Part shown: piece by piece, positions 25,932-33,135 of the stretch
Numbering within the stretch: the stretch's first letter is position 1
Layout: every line of letters begins with the position of its first letter
NCBI GenBank assembly: GCA_035540935.1
Contig: DATLFS010000021.1
Coordinates: forward strand, 1-41,143
Reading direction: 5' to 3'
DNA: 41,143 nt
From: DATLFS01 sp035540935
GTDB lineage: Bacteria; Actinomycetota; CADDZG01; WHSQ01
The notes under the pieces: model-generated
Databases searched by the model: none
What the model saw: only the letters and a program-made list of their open reading frames with translations
Told to the model about the DNA's origin: nothing
Translations under genes and position numbers: made by a program

Positions 25932-26107
25932 GTGCGTTCCTCTCCTGATCGCTCGGGTGCTGCCTCCTCCGGGCGGGCCGCCGCCTCCCGACGTCGTCTC
26001 GCTTTCTCGTAGGCGAGCGACGCGCGGGCCATCATCTTGAAGGTGAGCAACAACCCCCCGACGAGCCCGATGATAGTCAGCCACTCGGGCCAACCCAACC
26101 CGAACAC
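25928..26107 (-). CDS. small membrane protein between rho and rpmE, 59 aa
   Basis: A GTG at 26107, 3 nt after the rho stop, opens a 59-codon frame ending in a TGA that overlaps the rpmE ATG (ATGA). The product begins VFGLGWPEWLTIIGLVGGLL (first residue read as Met), giving one membrane helix at about 9-24. A basic helix with KMMARASLAYEKARRRREAA follows, then an acidic/Pro-rich tail (RPEEAAPERSGEERT). GGGAG in the rho 3' end can serve as SD. The overlaps on both sides make this a credible gene although it matches no family I know. A membrane-tethered helper for the translation or transcription genes around it is possible but unproven. Confidence 0.7.
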   Translation of the reverse strand: MFGLGWPEWLTIIGLVGGLLLTFKMMARASLAYEKARRRREAAARPEEAAPERSGEERT

Positions 26108-26110
26108 CCT

Positions 26111-27766
26111 TTATTTCTCTCCCTTGACCGGCGCCTTCGAGATCTCCCGCAGGAACTCTGCGTTGCCGCGGGTCTGCTTCATCTTGTCGATCAGCAGCTC
26201 GAGCGCGCCGCCCTCGGCCAGCGCGTGGAGGACGCGGCGCAGACGCCACACCAACTGAAGCTCCTCCGGCGTAAGGAGAAGCTCCTCCTTACGCGTCCCC
26301 GAGCTCTGGATGTCGATCGCCGGGAAGATCCGCTTCTCGGACATCCTCCGGTCGAGCCTGAGCTCCCAGTTCCCGGTTCCCTTGAACTCCTCGAAGATGA
26401 CCTCGTCCATCCTCGAGCCGGTCTCGACAAGAGCCGTGGCGAGGATGGTCAGCGAACCGCCGTGCTCGATGTTCCGCGCCGCGCCGAAGAACTTCTTCGG
26501 CGGGTAGAGAGCGGTCGAGTCGACACCACCCGAGAGGATGCGGCCCGAAGCGGGCGTGGCGAGGTTGTAAGCGCGAGAAAGCCGGGTGATGCCGTCGAGA
26601 ACGATGACCACGTCCTGGCCGAGCTCGACGAGCCTCTTCGCGCGTTCGAGCGTGAGCTCCGTGACCTGGATGTGGTCGTCCGACGGGCGGTCGAAGGTCG
26701 AGTAAACGACGTCGCCGTCGACGCTCCGCTGCATGTCGGTGACCTCTTCGGGTCGCTCGTCGACCAGCAGGACGATGAGCTTGACCTCGGGATTGTTCGC
26801 CCGCATCGCGTTGGCGATCTCTTTCATGACCGTGGTCTTGCCGGCCTTCGGCGGGCTCACGATCATCCCTCGCTGCCCCTTCCCGATCGGCGCGATGAGG
26901 TCGATGATCCGCGACGTGATCGCCCGCGGGTTCTCCATCTGCTCGAGGGTCAGCCTCTCCTGCGGATAGAGCGGAGTCAGGTCGGCGAAGCGCGGACGGT
27001 TCTGCGCCTTCTCCGGCTCGGCGCCGTTGATCGAATGGATCTTGAGCAACGCGGGGTACTTCTCGGAGTCCTTCGGCGAACGCACCGAACCGCTCACCTC
27101 ATCGCCCTTGCGGAGGTGGAACCTGCGCACCTGCGACACGGAGACGTACACGTCTCTGTCGCCGGGGAGGTAGCCGGTGGTACGGAGGAAGCCGTAACCC
27201 TCCGGCAACAGATCGAGGATCCCGGTCCGCACCTCGGCGTTCGGATCGTCCTCGACCTCGGTGTCGTCGAAGCGGTCGTCTCGCAGGTAATGGGGAACCC
27301 CGCCGCCGCCGCCCCCGCCTCCGCGGCGTCGCCGGCGCCTGCGGCCGCCGCCGCCTTGAGGATCGGCCTTCTCGCGCGGCCGCACGCGTCCACCGTCACG
27401 ACCCTGCGGCCGGCGCCTGCGATCCTCATCCATCCGCGATTCTCGGTCGTCGACCGCCCCTTCGTCCCTCACGCCCGCAGGCTTCGGCGCGTCGCCCGAG
27501 GGCGCCACGGCCTCGAGTGGAGGCGCGGTCTCCCGCGGCTTCTCGGCGGCGCCCGTGGACCCGCCGTTCGCGGTGCCGGCTCCGGCCTCCGCGGGCGCGC
27601 GGCGCGCCGGCCGGCCGTTGCCGCCGCCTCTCGAGCTCGAGATCCGGTCGATGATCTCTGCCTTCTTCAGCCCCGAAACCTTCAGGTCGAGGGACTTTGC
27701 GATCTCTCGCAGCTCCGCGACCGGCTTCGCCTCGAGGACGGACCGATCGGTCGTTTCGGCCACCAC
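26111..27766 (-). CDS. rho: transcription termination factor Rho with long disordered insertion
   Basis: A 551-aa hexameric RNA helicase that ends transcription. Order of domains: Rho N-terminal helix-loop-helix (about 10-45, PVAELREIAKSLDLKVSGLK), a disordered insertion (about 46-157) rich in Arg, Gly, Pro and Glu and ending in long Arg and Gly runs, the RNA-binding cold-shock-like domain (about 178-255, GILDLLPEGYGFLR), and the ATPase domain with Walker A PPKAGKTT (305-312), LLVDERPEEVTDM and GGVDSTALYPPKKFFGAARN. Start GTG at 27766 (or the next codon, also GTG), with AGGAGGGG upstream and one base shared with the transaldolase stop. Long insertions are typical of actinobacterial Rho. Confidence 0.97.
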   Translation of the reverse strand: MVAETTDRSVLEAKPVAELREIAKSLDLKVSGLKKAEIIDRISSSRGGGNGRPARRAPAEAGAGTANGGSTGAAEKPRETAPPLEAVAPSGDAPKPAGVRDEGAVDDRESRMDEDRRRRPQGRDGGRVRPREKADPQGGGGRRRRRRRGGGGGGGGVPHYLRDDRFDDTEVEDDPNAEVRTGILDLLPEGYGFLRTTGYLPGDRDVYVSVSQVRRFHLRKGDEVSGSVRSPKDSEKYPALLKIHSINGAEPEKAQNRPRFADLTPLYPQERLTLEQMENPRAITSRIIDLIAPIGKGQRGMIVSPPKAGKTTVMKEIANAMRANNPEVKLIVLLVDERPEEVTDMQRSVDGDVVYSTFDRPSDDHIQVTELTLERAKRLVELGQDVVIVLDGITRLSRAYNLATPASGRILSGGVDSTALYPPKKFFGAARNIEHGGSLTILATALVETGSRMDEVIFEEFKGTGNWELRLDRRMSEKRIFPAIDIQSSGTRKEELLLTPEELQLVWRLRRVLHALAEGGALELLIDKMKQTRGNAEFLREISKAPVKGEK

Positions 27767-28446
27767 TACCCCTCCTGCATCGAGGGCGGGAGCTCGCCCA
27801 GATGGGGCCGCGCTCCCTCCCAGTCTTTGGTGAATCTCTCGAAACCGGCGTCGGTCAGCGGGTGCTTGACCAGCGCCTCGAAAACCTTGAACGGCATCGT
27901 TGCGATATCCGCTCCCATCCGTGCCGCTTCGACGACGTGGACCGGGTGACGGAGGCTCGCGGCCAGGACCTGCGTGTCGTATCCCTGGATCGCGTAGATC
28001 TCACAGATCTGGGACAGCAGCTGAAGGCCGTCCGTCGCGATGTCGTCAAGCCTACCCAAGAACGGCGAGACGATGTAAGCACCCGCTTCTGCGGCCAGGA
28101 TGGCCTGGGCCGGAGAGAAGGTCAGAGTGACGTTGACCTTGATGCCCTCGTCCGCCAGAGCGCGAGTCGCTGCGAGCCCGTTAGGAGTCATCGCGATCTT
28201 GACCACAGCGTTGTCTGCGATCTGGGCGATCTCCCGGCCCTGGCGAACCAGGACGCCGGTGTCGTCGGACGCAGTCTCGATCGACACATCGCCTTCAACG
28301 ATCGAACAGATCTCCTTGACGAGCGGGAGGAAGCCCTGCTCTTCCTTGGCGATCAAGGATGGGTTGGTCGTGACACCGCGCAGCACGCCCCAGCGGCGCC
28401 CCTCGCGGATCTCGTCGAGGTTGGCCGTATCGAGGAAAAGTTTCAT
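27766..28446 (-). CDS. tal: transaldolase (small, TalC/MipB-type)
   Basis: A 226-aa class I aldolase of the short transaldolase/fructose-6-phosphate aldolase family. The Schiff-base lysine is Lys83 in VVKIAMTPNGL; LFLDTANLDEIRE and GVTTNPSLI are N-terminal signatures. In the segment IVSPFLGRLDD the active-site aromatic is Phe129, as in transaldolases, whereas fructose-6-phosphate aldolases have Tyr there; transaldolase is therefore the better call. The ATG overlaps the 2-phosphoglycerate kinase stop as ATGA and the stop overlaps the rho start by one base. A transaldolase gene just before rho is also seen near rho in Bacillus, so its position is probably ancient. Confidence 0.92.
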   Translation of the reverse strand: MKLFLDTANLDEIREGRRWGVLRGVTTNPSLIAKEEQGFLPLVKEICSIVEGDVSIETASDDTGVLVRQGREIAQIADNAVVKIAMTPNGLAATRALADEGIKVNVTLTFSPAQAILAAEAGAYIVSPFLGRLDDIATDGLQLLSQICEIYAIQGYDTQVLAASLRHPVHVVEAARMGADIATMPFKVFEALVKHPLTDAGFERFTKDWEGARPHLGELPPSMQEG

Positions 28447-29447
28447 CGAGTGGTAGCTCCCTTCTCGCGCTCGCGGCCTATGACTTCGACCGCGCGCTCC
28501 AACAACTTGTCTCCGGATGTGGCGATCTCGACGCCTCGCTCTGCGCTCTCGAGCGCCTTCGCGATGACGTGCTCGATGATCTGCGTGAGCGTCGCGTCGA
28601 AGTCGTAGTGGGAGATGATCGGCACCCCGCGCATCAGCGCCGAGGACACCATGTACTTCTGGATACGCCTGATCTTCTTGAATGCCTGCAGGTAGCGGTC
28701 GCCCGGACGGTGCCGGGACTCCCGACTGCGTAGGTAGAAGTGACTGCGATGCAGCTCCTCGTCGTCGACGACCACCAGGAGCGGGACGATGACGGCCTGG
28801 TCGCTCTCGATGCTCTGCAGGAAGCCCGGCACCAGGTGCGCACCCTCGAGTATCAGGTCGGTTCCTTCGGCGATAGCGCGATCGATGAGACTCTGCGCGC
28901 CGACCGCCACCGCGGCTGCCTGCTCGCGGAAGCCGATGATGAGCCGGTCGCCGGTGTGGGGTATCGGCTGTCTGACCGCGTTGTCCGCCTCGAACGACGA
29001 CGAGTAGAGCGTCGGGAACATCTGCTCGGTGAACGCGCTCCTGAGGACCTCGCGGACGGCATCGGTCGACACGACGCGCGTGATGCCGAGGCGCGTGGCG
29101 AGCTGCGTCGCGATCGTCGACTTGCCGACGCCGGTCGCGCCGCCGATCAGGATGATCAACGGGATATCCAGTTCCGCGACCGACTGCCACTTGAGGAACG
29201 CCTCGGCGAACTCCTCGCCGGCCTCGCGGCGCAAGACCTCCAGGGTCAGCTCTCGCAGTTGTGTCGTCGGCACGGAGTCGAGGCCCAGCGCCTGCAGCTC
29301 CTGCTCGACCTTGTTCGCCACCGCGTACGCCCGACCCGGGCCGATGCCCGTCACCATGAGCTGCGAAGCGGTCATGCCTTTCGAATACGGAAGCCCGTGC
29401 TCGCGCTCCGAGATGAAGATGTGTTTGCGGCGGCGTGACTCGGTCAT
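28443..29447 (-). CDS. 2-phosphoglycerate kinase (cyclic 2,3-diphosphoglycerate pathway)
   Basis: A 334-aa kinase predicted to convert 2-phosphoglycerate and ATP to 2,3-bisphosphoglycerate. The N-terminus (about 8-90) is an ATP-cone-like domain (GLPYSKGMTASQLMVTGIGP); a P-loop kinase domain follows with GGATGVGKS (102-110), STDAVREVLR and ILEGAHLVPG. This domain pair is characteristic of the 2-phosphoglycerate kinases known from methanogens. The identification is strengthened by the partner enzyme, cyclic 2,3-diphosphoglycerate synthetase, encoded directly upstream with a 4-nt ATGA overlap. Enzyme activity has not been shown for this bacterial copy; an alternative is a related small-molecule kinase, but the pairing makes this less likely. 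Confidence 0.88.
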   Translation of the reverse strand: MTESRRRKHIFISEREHGLPYSKGMTASQLMVTGIGPGRAYAVANKVEQELQALGLDSVPTTQLRELTLEVLRREAGEEFAEAFLKWQSVAELDIPLIILIGGATGVGKSTIATQLATRLGITRVVSTDAVREVLRSAFTEQMFPTLYSSSFEADNAVRQPIPHTGDRLIIGFREQAAAVAVGAQSLIDRAIAEGTDLILEGAHLVPGFLQSIESDQAVIVPLLVVVDDEELHRSHFYLRSRESRHRPGDRYLQAFKKIRRIQKYMVSSALMRGVPIISHYDFDATLTQIIEHVIAKALESAERGVEIATSGDKLLERAVEVIGREREKGATTR

Positions 29448-30805
29448 CGAACCGACCCCTCGAAACGCGCCTCGGCGAGACGCGCGGCGGAATCCACCAT
29501 GGCTGCGGGATCGTCCCCGTCGACCCCAACCGGAAGGTTGTCCATGTAGACCACGTCTAGCCCCGCCGCCAGCGCCCGGCGGGTAGCAACGTCGATGCCC
29601 GCGGCCTTGATCTCACAGAGCAGCAGGTCGACGCCGTCGCTCTCCAGCGCGGCCAGATCGGCCTCCAACTTCCTTCTGTCGGAGAGCGCGTGCGTGATGC
29701 CGGCGACCCGGCAACCATGCTGCTGCTCCAGATACGTTCTGATGGGTCCCCCTGCGGACTCAGGAGCGGTCGTCGCCACGAACACCGTCGCTCCGTCTAT
29801 GTCTCTCGTCGGAGAGGGACGGAAAACCGTGCGAACGACCGAGATGGGTTCCCCGGCTCTGCCTCCCACCGAGGATCGGAACGCAGCGGCGATCCGATCG
29901 GTGATCCGGGAGATCTGGGAGGGAGTGCCGAAGGGCTGTTCGCACATAGTAACCACGACGAAGTCCGCAAGCAACAAGCGATAGGGGCCGAAGTACCCGG
30001 CGAGATACTCCTCCGGGCAGGACGCGGGAACCACAAGGATCGTTGCGTCGGCATGTGCCGGCGGCATCGACGACCCCGACCCTTCGAGAACGAGCGTGTC
30101 GCCCGGAAGATCGTTCGCCAAGGCGATCCCGCGGGCGACGTTCGAGGTTCCGACGGCTCCGGCGAGGCCCCCGCCACAGCGGCGGCAGCCGACGGTCGGC
30201 ACCCTCGCCAACATCGCGTCCTCGATGTAGTCGCTTGCCGCATGCCGGCCGCGATCGGCGAGGGCGACGAGATCGGAGGGCGTCAGGTCGACCTCGTCGC
30301 CCCGCAGCACCTCCGGCTCCTCCGGCCCGCCCCGCCCCATCGCGACCACGACCGGGCGCCTCCCGATCTCGCTCAAACGGCGCGCCGCATACGCGGCGAT
30401 CGCCGTCTTGCCCGTCCGCTTGCCGGTGCCGATCACCGCGAGCGACGGTTTCGCGCCGAGCCTCGGCCGGGGCGGGGGTTCGAATCGGAAATCGGCTCCT
30501 TCATAGGGGATGCCCTGTAAGAGCGCGAGCGCGGCCAACTCGTGCCGCCGCCGGTAGTCGAGGACCGGCTCATCGGAAAGATCGACCACCACGTCCGGGC
30601 GAAGCTCCTCCAGCGCGCGCTCCAACGCCTCGCGAGGGTCCTCGCCGGTCCTTACCGGCACGCCGCCGATCTCCGCGATCCCCTCCTTCGCCACCTTCTC
30701 GCTGCCTCCGGCGAACACAGCCGCGACCGGCTGCCGGTCGGAGGAGCGGAGCGTCTCGAGCGCACTTGCGACGACGGGTGGGTAATGCTCGCCGTCGACG
30801 ACCAC
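29444..30805 (-). CDS. cyclic 2,3-diphosphoglycerate synthetase
   Basis: A 453-aa enzyme predicted to close 2,3-bisphosphoglycerate to cyclic 2,3-diphosphoglycerate at the cost of ATP. The whole length matches the archaeal synthetase as I recall it: DGEHYPPVV, AGGSEKV, VVVDLSDEPVLDYRRR, the P-loop GTGKRTGKT (126-134), VVAMGRGGPEEPE (153-165), HAASDYIEDAM, TVGCRRCGGG (204-213), LVLEGSGSSMPPAHAD, FVVVTMCEQP, VFRPSP, VFVATTAPES, CEIKAAGIDVATRRAL and VVYMDNLPV. The first standard start codon is GTG at 30805, but it trims the first beta strand by about four residues relative to homologues. An in-frame ATC at 30817 preceded by GAGGGG is a better placed but non-standard alternative. This is the first gene of the operon leading to rho. 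Confidence 0.92.
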   Translation of the reverse strand: MVVDGEHYPPVVASALETLRSSDRQPVAAVFAGGSEKVAKEGIAEIGGVPVRTGEDPREALERALEELRPDVVVDLSDEPVLDYRRRHELAALALLQGIPYEGADFRFEPPPRPRLGAKPSLAVIGTGKRTGKTAIAAYAARRLSEIGRRPVVVAMGRGGPEEPEVLRGDEVDLTPSDLVALADRGRHAASDYIEDAMLARVPTVGCRRCGGGLAGAVGTSNVARGIALANDLPGDTLVLEGSGSSMPPAHADATILVVPASCPEEYLAGYFGPYRLLLADFVVVTMCEQPFGTPSQISRITDRIAAAFRSSVGGRAGEPISVVRTVFRPSPTRDIDGATVFVATTAPESAGGPIRTYLEQQHGCRVAGITHALSDRRKLEADLAALESDGVDLLLCEIKAAGIDVATRRALAAGLDVVYMDNLPVGVDGDDPAAMVDSAARLAEARFEGSVR

Positions 30806-30868
30806 GACACAGCGGATGGCGGAATCCCCTCGTTCATCCTGCGAGAGACCAAGCGCAGGCAGTGGGCC

Positions 30869-30882
30869 GTCCGGTTACGGAC
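30869..30882. promoter_or_regulatory. inverted repeat in the divergent promoter region
   Basis: GTCCGGTTACGGAC has 5-bp arms and a 4-nt spacer and sits midway in the 143-nt gap between the divergent cyclic-diphosphoglycerate operon and the His-rich membrane protein gene. It could be an operator for either gene; no matching regulator is known. A second small repeat, GCCGGTAACGCCGGC (30909-30923), lies in the 5' leader of the rightward gene. Confidence 0.35.
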
Positions 30883-30948
30883 GTGTCCTCTGGGAACTCT
30901 AAATGGAGGCCGGTAACGCCGGCGTCTTTCACACAAAGGGGGAACGAC

Positions 30949-31671
30949 ATGCGCGATACGGCACGTTCTACCTACGCCCCCGTTCGAGGCGGCATCTCGC
31001 TGGGTGGGATCTTGACGGGCGTAGTGGTTGCTTTCGGAGCGATGTTCCTGCTCTCCGCGCTGCTCGGCGGGATCCTCACCGCCACCGGGGTCGAGGCCTC
31101 GGAGCTGCAACCGCAGGACGCGGGGATCGCCGTCGGGATCGGGTTCGTGGTGATCCAATTCCTCTCTTACCTGTGGGGTGGCTATACGGCGGGACGCATG
31201 GCGCGCGGCGCCGGCCTGCTTAACGGCCTTCTCGTCCCCGTAGGCGCCCTTCTCGTCGCAGCGATCGTCGCGGTCGCAACCGCGGCGCTCGGCGCAGCCG
31301 CCAACCTCAACCTTCCGTTCGGCACCGCCCGCCTTCCCGTCGAGGACTCGTACCTGATCGAGTGGGGTCGCGCCTTCGGGCTCCTCGCGCTCGCGGCGAT
31401 GTTCCTCGGCGGCATCATCGGCGGCATGCTGGGCTCCCGCTGGCACTCAAAGCTCGAAGCGGGCGCGGCCGCAACGCACGCGCACGACCATCCGGAACAC
31501 GACCACCACGACCACGAGCATGACGCCCACGACCACCACGGGCACGGTCATGAAGGCGAGCGGGACCGGACGATAGCCCTCGACGCGGATCGCACGAGCG
31601 GCAGCACGACATCGGCGGCGCACAGCACCACCCCGCCTCCGCCCGACGACACATCCACGCGCCGGTCGTAG
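30949..31671 (+). CDS. four-helix membrane protein with histidine-rich C-terminal tail
   Basis: A 240-aa protein. Four hydrophobic segments are seen at about 16-45, 59-77, 87-118 and 142-163 (for example GGILTGVVVAFGAMFLLSAL). The C-terminal tail contains a dense His/Asp/Glu tract at 177-201 (THAHDHPEHDHHDHEHDAHD and onward), then a Ser/Thr/Pro-rich end. Such tracts bind zinc, nickel or copper in other proteins. The ATG at 30949 has AAAGGGGGAAC upstream. I recognise no family by function. The next gene encodes a cupredoxin, so a metal-related role is plausible but only inferred. Transcribed divergently from the cyclic 2,3-diphosphoglycerate operon. Confidence 0.75.
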   Translation: MRDTARSTYAPVRGGISLGGILTGVVVAFGAMFLLSALLGGILTATGVEASELQPQDAGIAVGIGFVVIQFLSYLWGGYTAGRMARGAGLLNGLLVPVGALLVAAIVAVATAALGAAANLNLPFGTARLPVEDSYLIEWGRAFGLLALAAMFLGGIIGGMLGSRWHSKLEAGAAATHAHDHPEHDHHDHEHDAHDHHGHGHEGERDRTIALDADRTSGSTTSAAHSTTPPPPDDTSTRRS

Positions 31672-31677
31672 ACATGG

Positions 31678-31707
31678 TCGCCGCAGGAGGCGCGCCTCCT
31701 GCGGCGA
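31678..31707. repeat. perfect 30-bp palindrome with embedded AGGAGG and CCTCCT
   Basis: Two exactly complementary 15-nt arms with no spacer are centred on CGCG (core AGGAGGCGCGCCTCCT). It starts 7 nt after the stop of the His-rich protein and ends 11 nt before the preferred cupredoxin start at 31719. As RNA it would form a very stable hairpin, so it may terminate the upstream gene, shield translation of the downstream one, or bind a protein. No T-tract follows. Confidence 0.75.
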
Positions 31708-31718
31708 ACCCGGCACCC

Positions 31719-32159
31719 ATGCGGCGAATAGGGCTGGCGGCGCTCGGCGCCGCCGCAGCGATGGTTCTTCCTCCGGCGGGTGCCGGGGCCCAGGTCGCGC
31801 CCGGAGAGCCGACGATCTTCGCCGCGGGGACGACGCCTCTGACCAACGGCATCTTCTTCCCGGGAACCGCGTTCTACGACTCGGCCAAGCGCGAGTTCCA
31901 GACGGTCGGTCCTCCGCTGACGGTCCCACGGGGCGAGAACGTGCAGTTCGCGAACCTCGACGTCGCGGCCGCCGCGAACTCGCACCGGATCCGCTCGGTC
32001 AAGGTGAAGAAGAGCGGAAAACCCCTCTTCCAGTCGAAGGACGTCGCCGGTCCGGACGTCGCCGTCGTGAAAACGAAGAAGCTGAAGCCCGGCACCTATT
32101 ACTACCTGTGTACGACGCACTCCGGCATGTTCGGCGTCATCGAGGTCACGGAGAGCTGA
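31719..32159 (+). CDS. exported cupredoxin-like copper protein
   Basis: A 146-aa protein with signal peptide MRRIGLAALGAAAAMVLPPA. The mature domain has the plastocyanin/cupredoxin ligand set: a His in AANSHRIRSV and the C-terminal Cys-His-Met loop YYLCTTHSGMFGVIEV (Cys, His, Met). This predicts a type 1 copper site for electron transfer or copper binding outside the membrane. The ATG at 31719 is preferred because it begins the signal peptide; an ATG at 31674 in the same frame would place the 30-bp palindrome inside the coding region. No good SD is seen at either. The gene is convergent with thrB. Confidence 0.82.
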   Translation: MRRIGLAALGAAAAMVLPPAGAGAQVAPGEPTIFAAGTTPLTNGIFFPGTAFYDSAKREFQTVGPPLTVPRGENVQFANLDVAAAANSHRIRSVKVKKSGKPLFQSKDVAGPDVAVVKTKKLKPGTYYYLCTTHSGMFGVIEVTES

Positions 32160-32168
32160 TGGCCATCC

Positions 32169-33083
32169 TCATCCGCCGGCCGCGGCGCCGTCGGGCTCCC
32201 ACTCGCTGACGAAGACCCGCCAGCCTGCGTTCCGCTCGCGACAGACGCGGCGGATCTGCTCCGCCCGCGTGGCGACCTCCGGCCTGGGGACGATCACCAG
32301 CAACGACGGACCGGCCCCGGCCAGCGCCACCGCCAGCCCGGCGCGCCGCAGCTCCGCATGCACCGCCGCCGTCTCCGGCATCAGCTTCAGGCGGTGCGGC
32401 TCGTGCAGCCGGTCGTTCATCGCCTCCGCCAGCACCTCACTGCCGGCGCCGCCCGCGACCGCAGCCACGAGCAGGGCGGCTCGAGAAGCGGTGAACTGTG
32501 CATCGGCGAAGGCGACGTCGGAGGGAAGCGCGCCCCGCGCCTCGACGGTGGGATAGCCCTCCGCCGGCACGGCAAGGATCGGGACCAGCCGCTCGCTCGG
32601 ATCGATCCGGTACCAGCGCTGATCGTCCGCCCCGGTCGGCCGATAACAGACGACGAGGCCGCCGAGCAGCGCCGGCATCACGTTGTCGGGATGACCTTCC
32701 AGCTCCACCGCCAGCCTCACCATGTCGATCTGCGGCAGCGTCCTTCCCGTGACCGCGCGGGCGGCGAACAAGCCTCCGACCACCGCCGCCGCCGACGAGC
32801 CCAGGCCCGCGCCCAGAGGGATCGGATTCCGCACCCGCACGGCGAAGCCCGGAGGCCGCCGTCCGACGTGGTCGAAGAACGCGTTCATCGACCGGATGAC
32901 GAGGTTGGTGTCGTCGGTCGGGAGGATCTCGGCGCCTTCGCCTTCGATCATCAGGTCGATCGAGTCGCGCCTCGGCTCGATGTCCACCTCGAGGTGCATC
33001 TTCACCGCCGCGCCGAGGGCGTCGAAACCGGGCCCAAGGTTGGCGACGGTCGCGGGAACGCGGACCTTCACGGCGGCGGGCAT
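32169..33083 (-). CDS. thrB: homoserine kinase
   Basis: A 304-aa GHMP-superfamily kinase that phosphorylates homoserine, the step before threonine synthase. The ATP-binding motif PIPLGAGLGSSAAA is at 87-100; the N-terminal VRVPATVANLGPGFDALG and the EGHPDNVMPALLGG segment are characteristic, and LAGAGPSLLVIV is the third GHMP motif. The ATG at 33083 begins just before the first conserved strand. It is last in hom-thrC-thrB, 52 nt after the thrC stop, the same order as in mycobacteria. Confidence 0.96.
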   Translation of the reverse strand: MPAAVKVRVPATVANLGPGFDALGAAVKMHLEVDIEPRRDSIDLMIEGEGAEILPTDDTNLVIRSMNAFFDHVGRRPPGFAVRVRNPIPLGAGLGSSAAAVVGGLFAARAVTGRTLPQIDMVRLAVELEGHPDNVMPALLGGLVVCYRPTGADDQRWYRIDPSERLVPILAVPAEGYPTVEARGALPSDVAFADAQFTASRAALLVAAVAGGAGSEVLAEAMNDRLHEPHRLKLMPETAAVHAELRRAGLAVALAGAGPSLLVIVPRPEVATRAEQIRRVCRERNAGWRVFVSEWEPDGAAAGG

Positions 33084-33135
33084 GACGACTCTTTGTACCC
33101 CAAGACCTGCGCGGCGCGCCGGAAATGGGTCGCGC

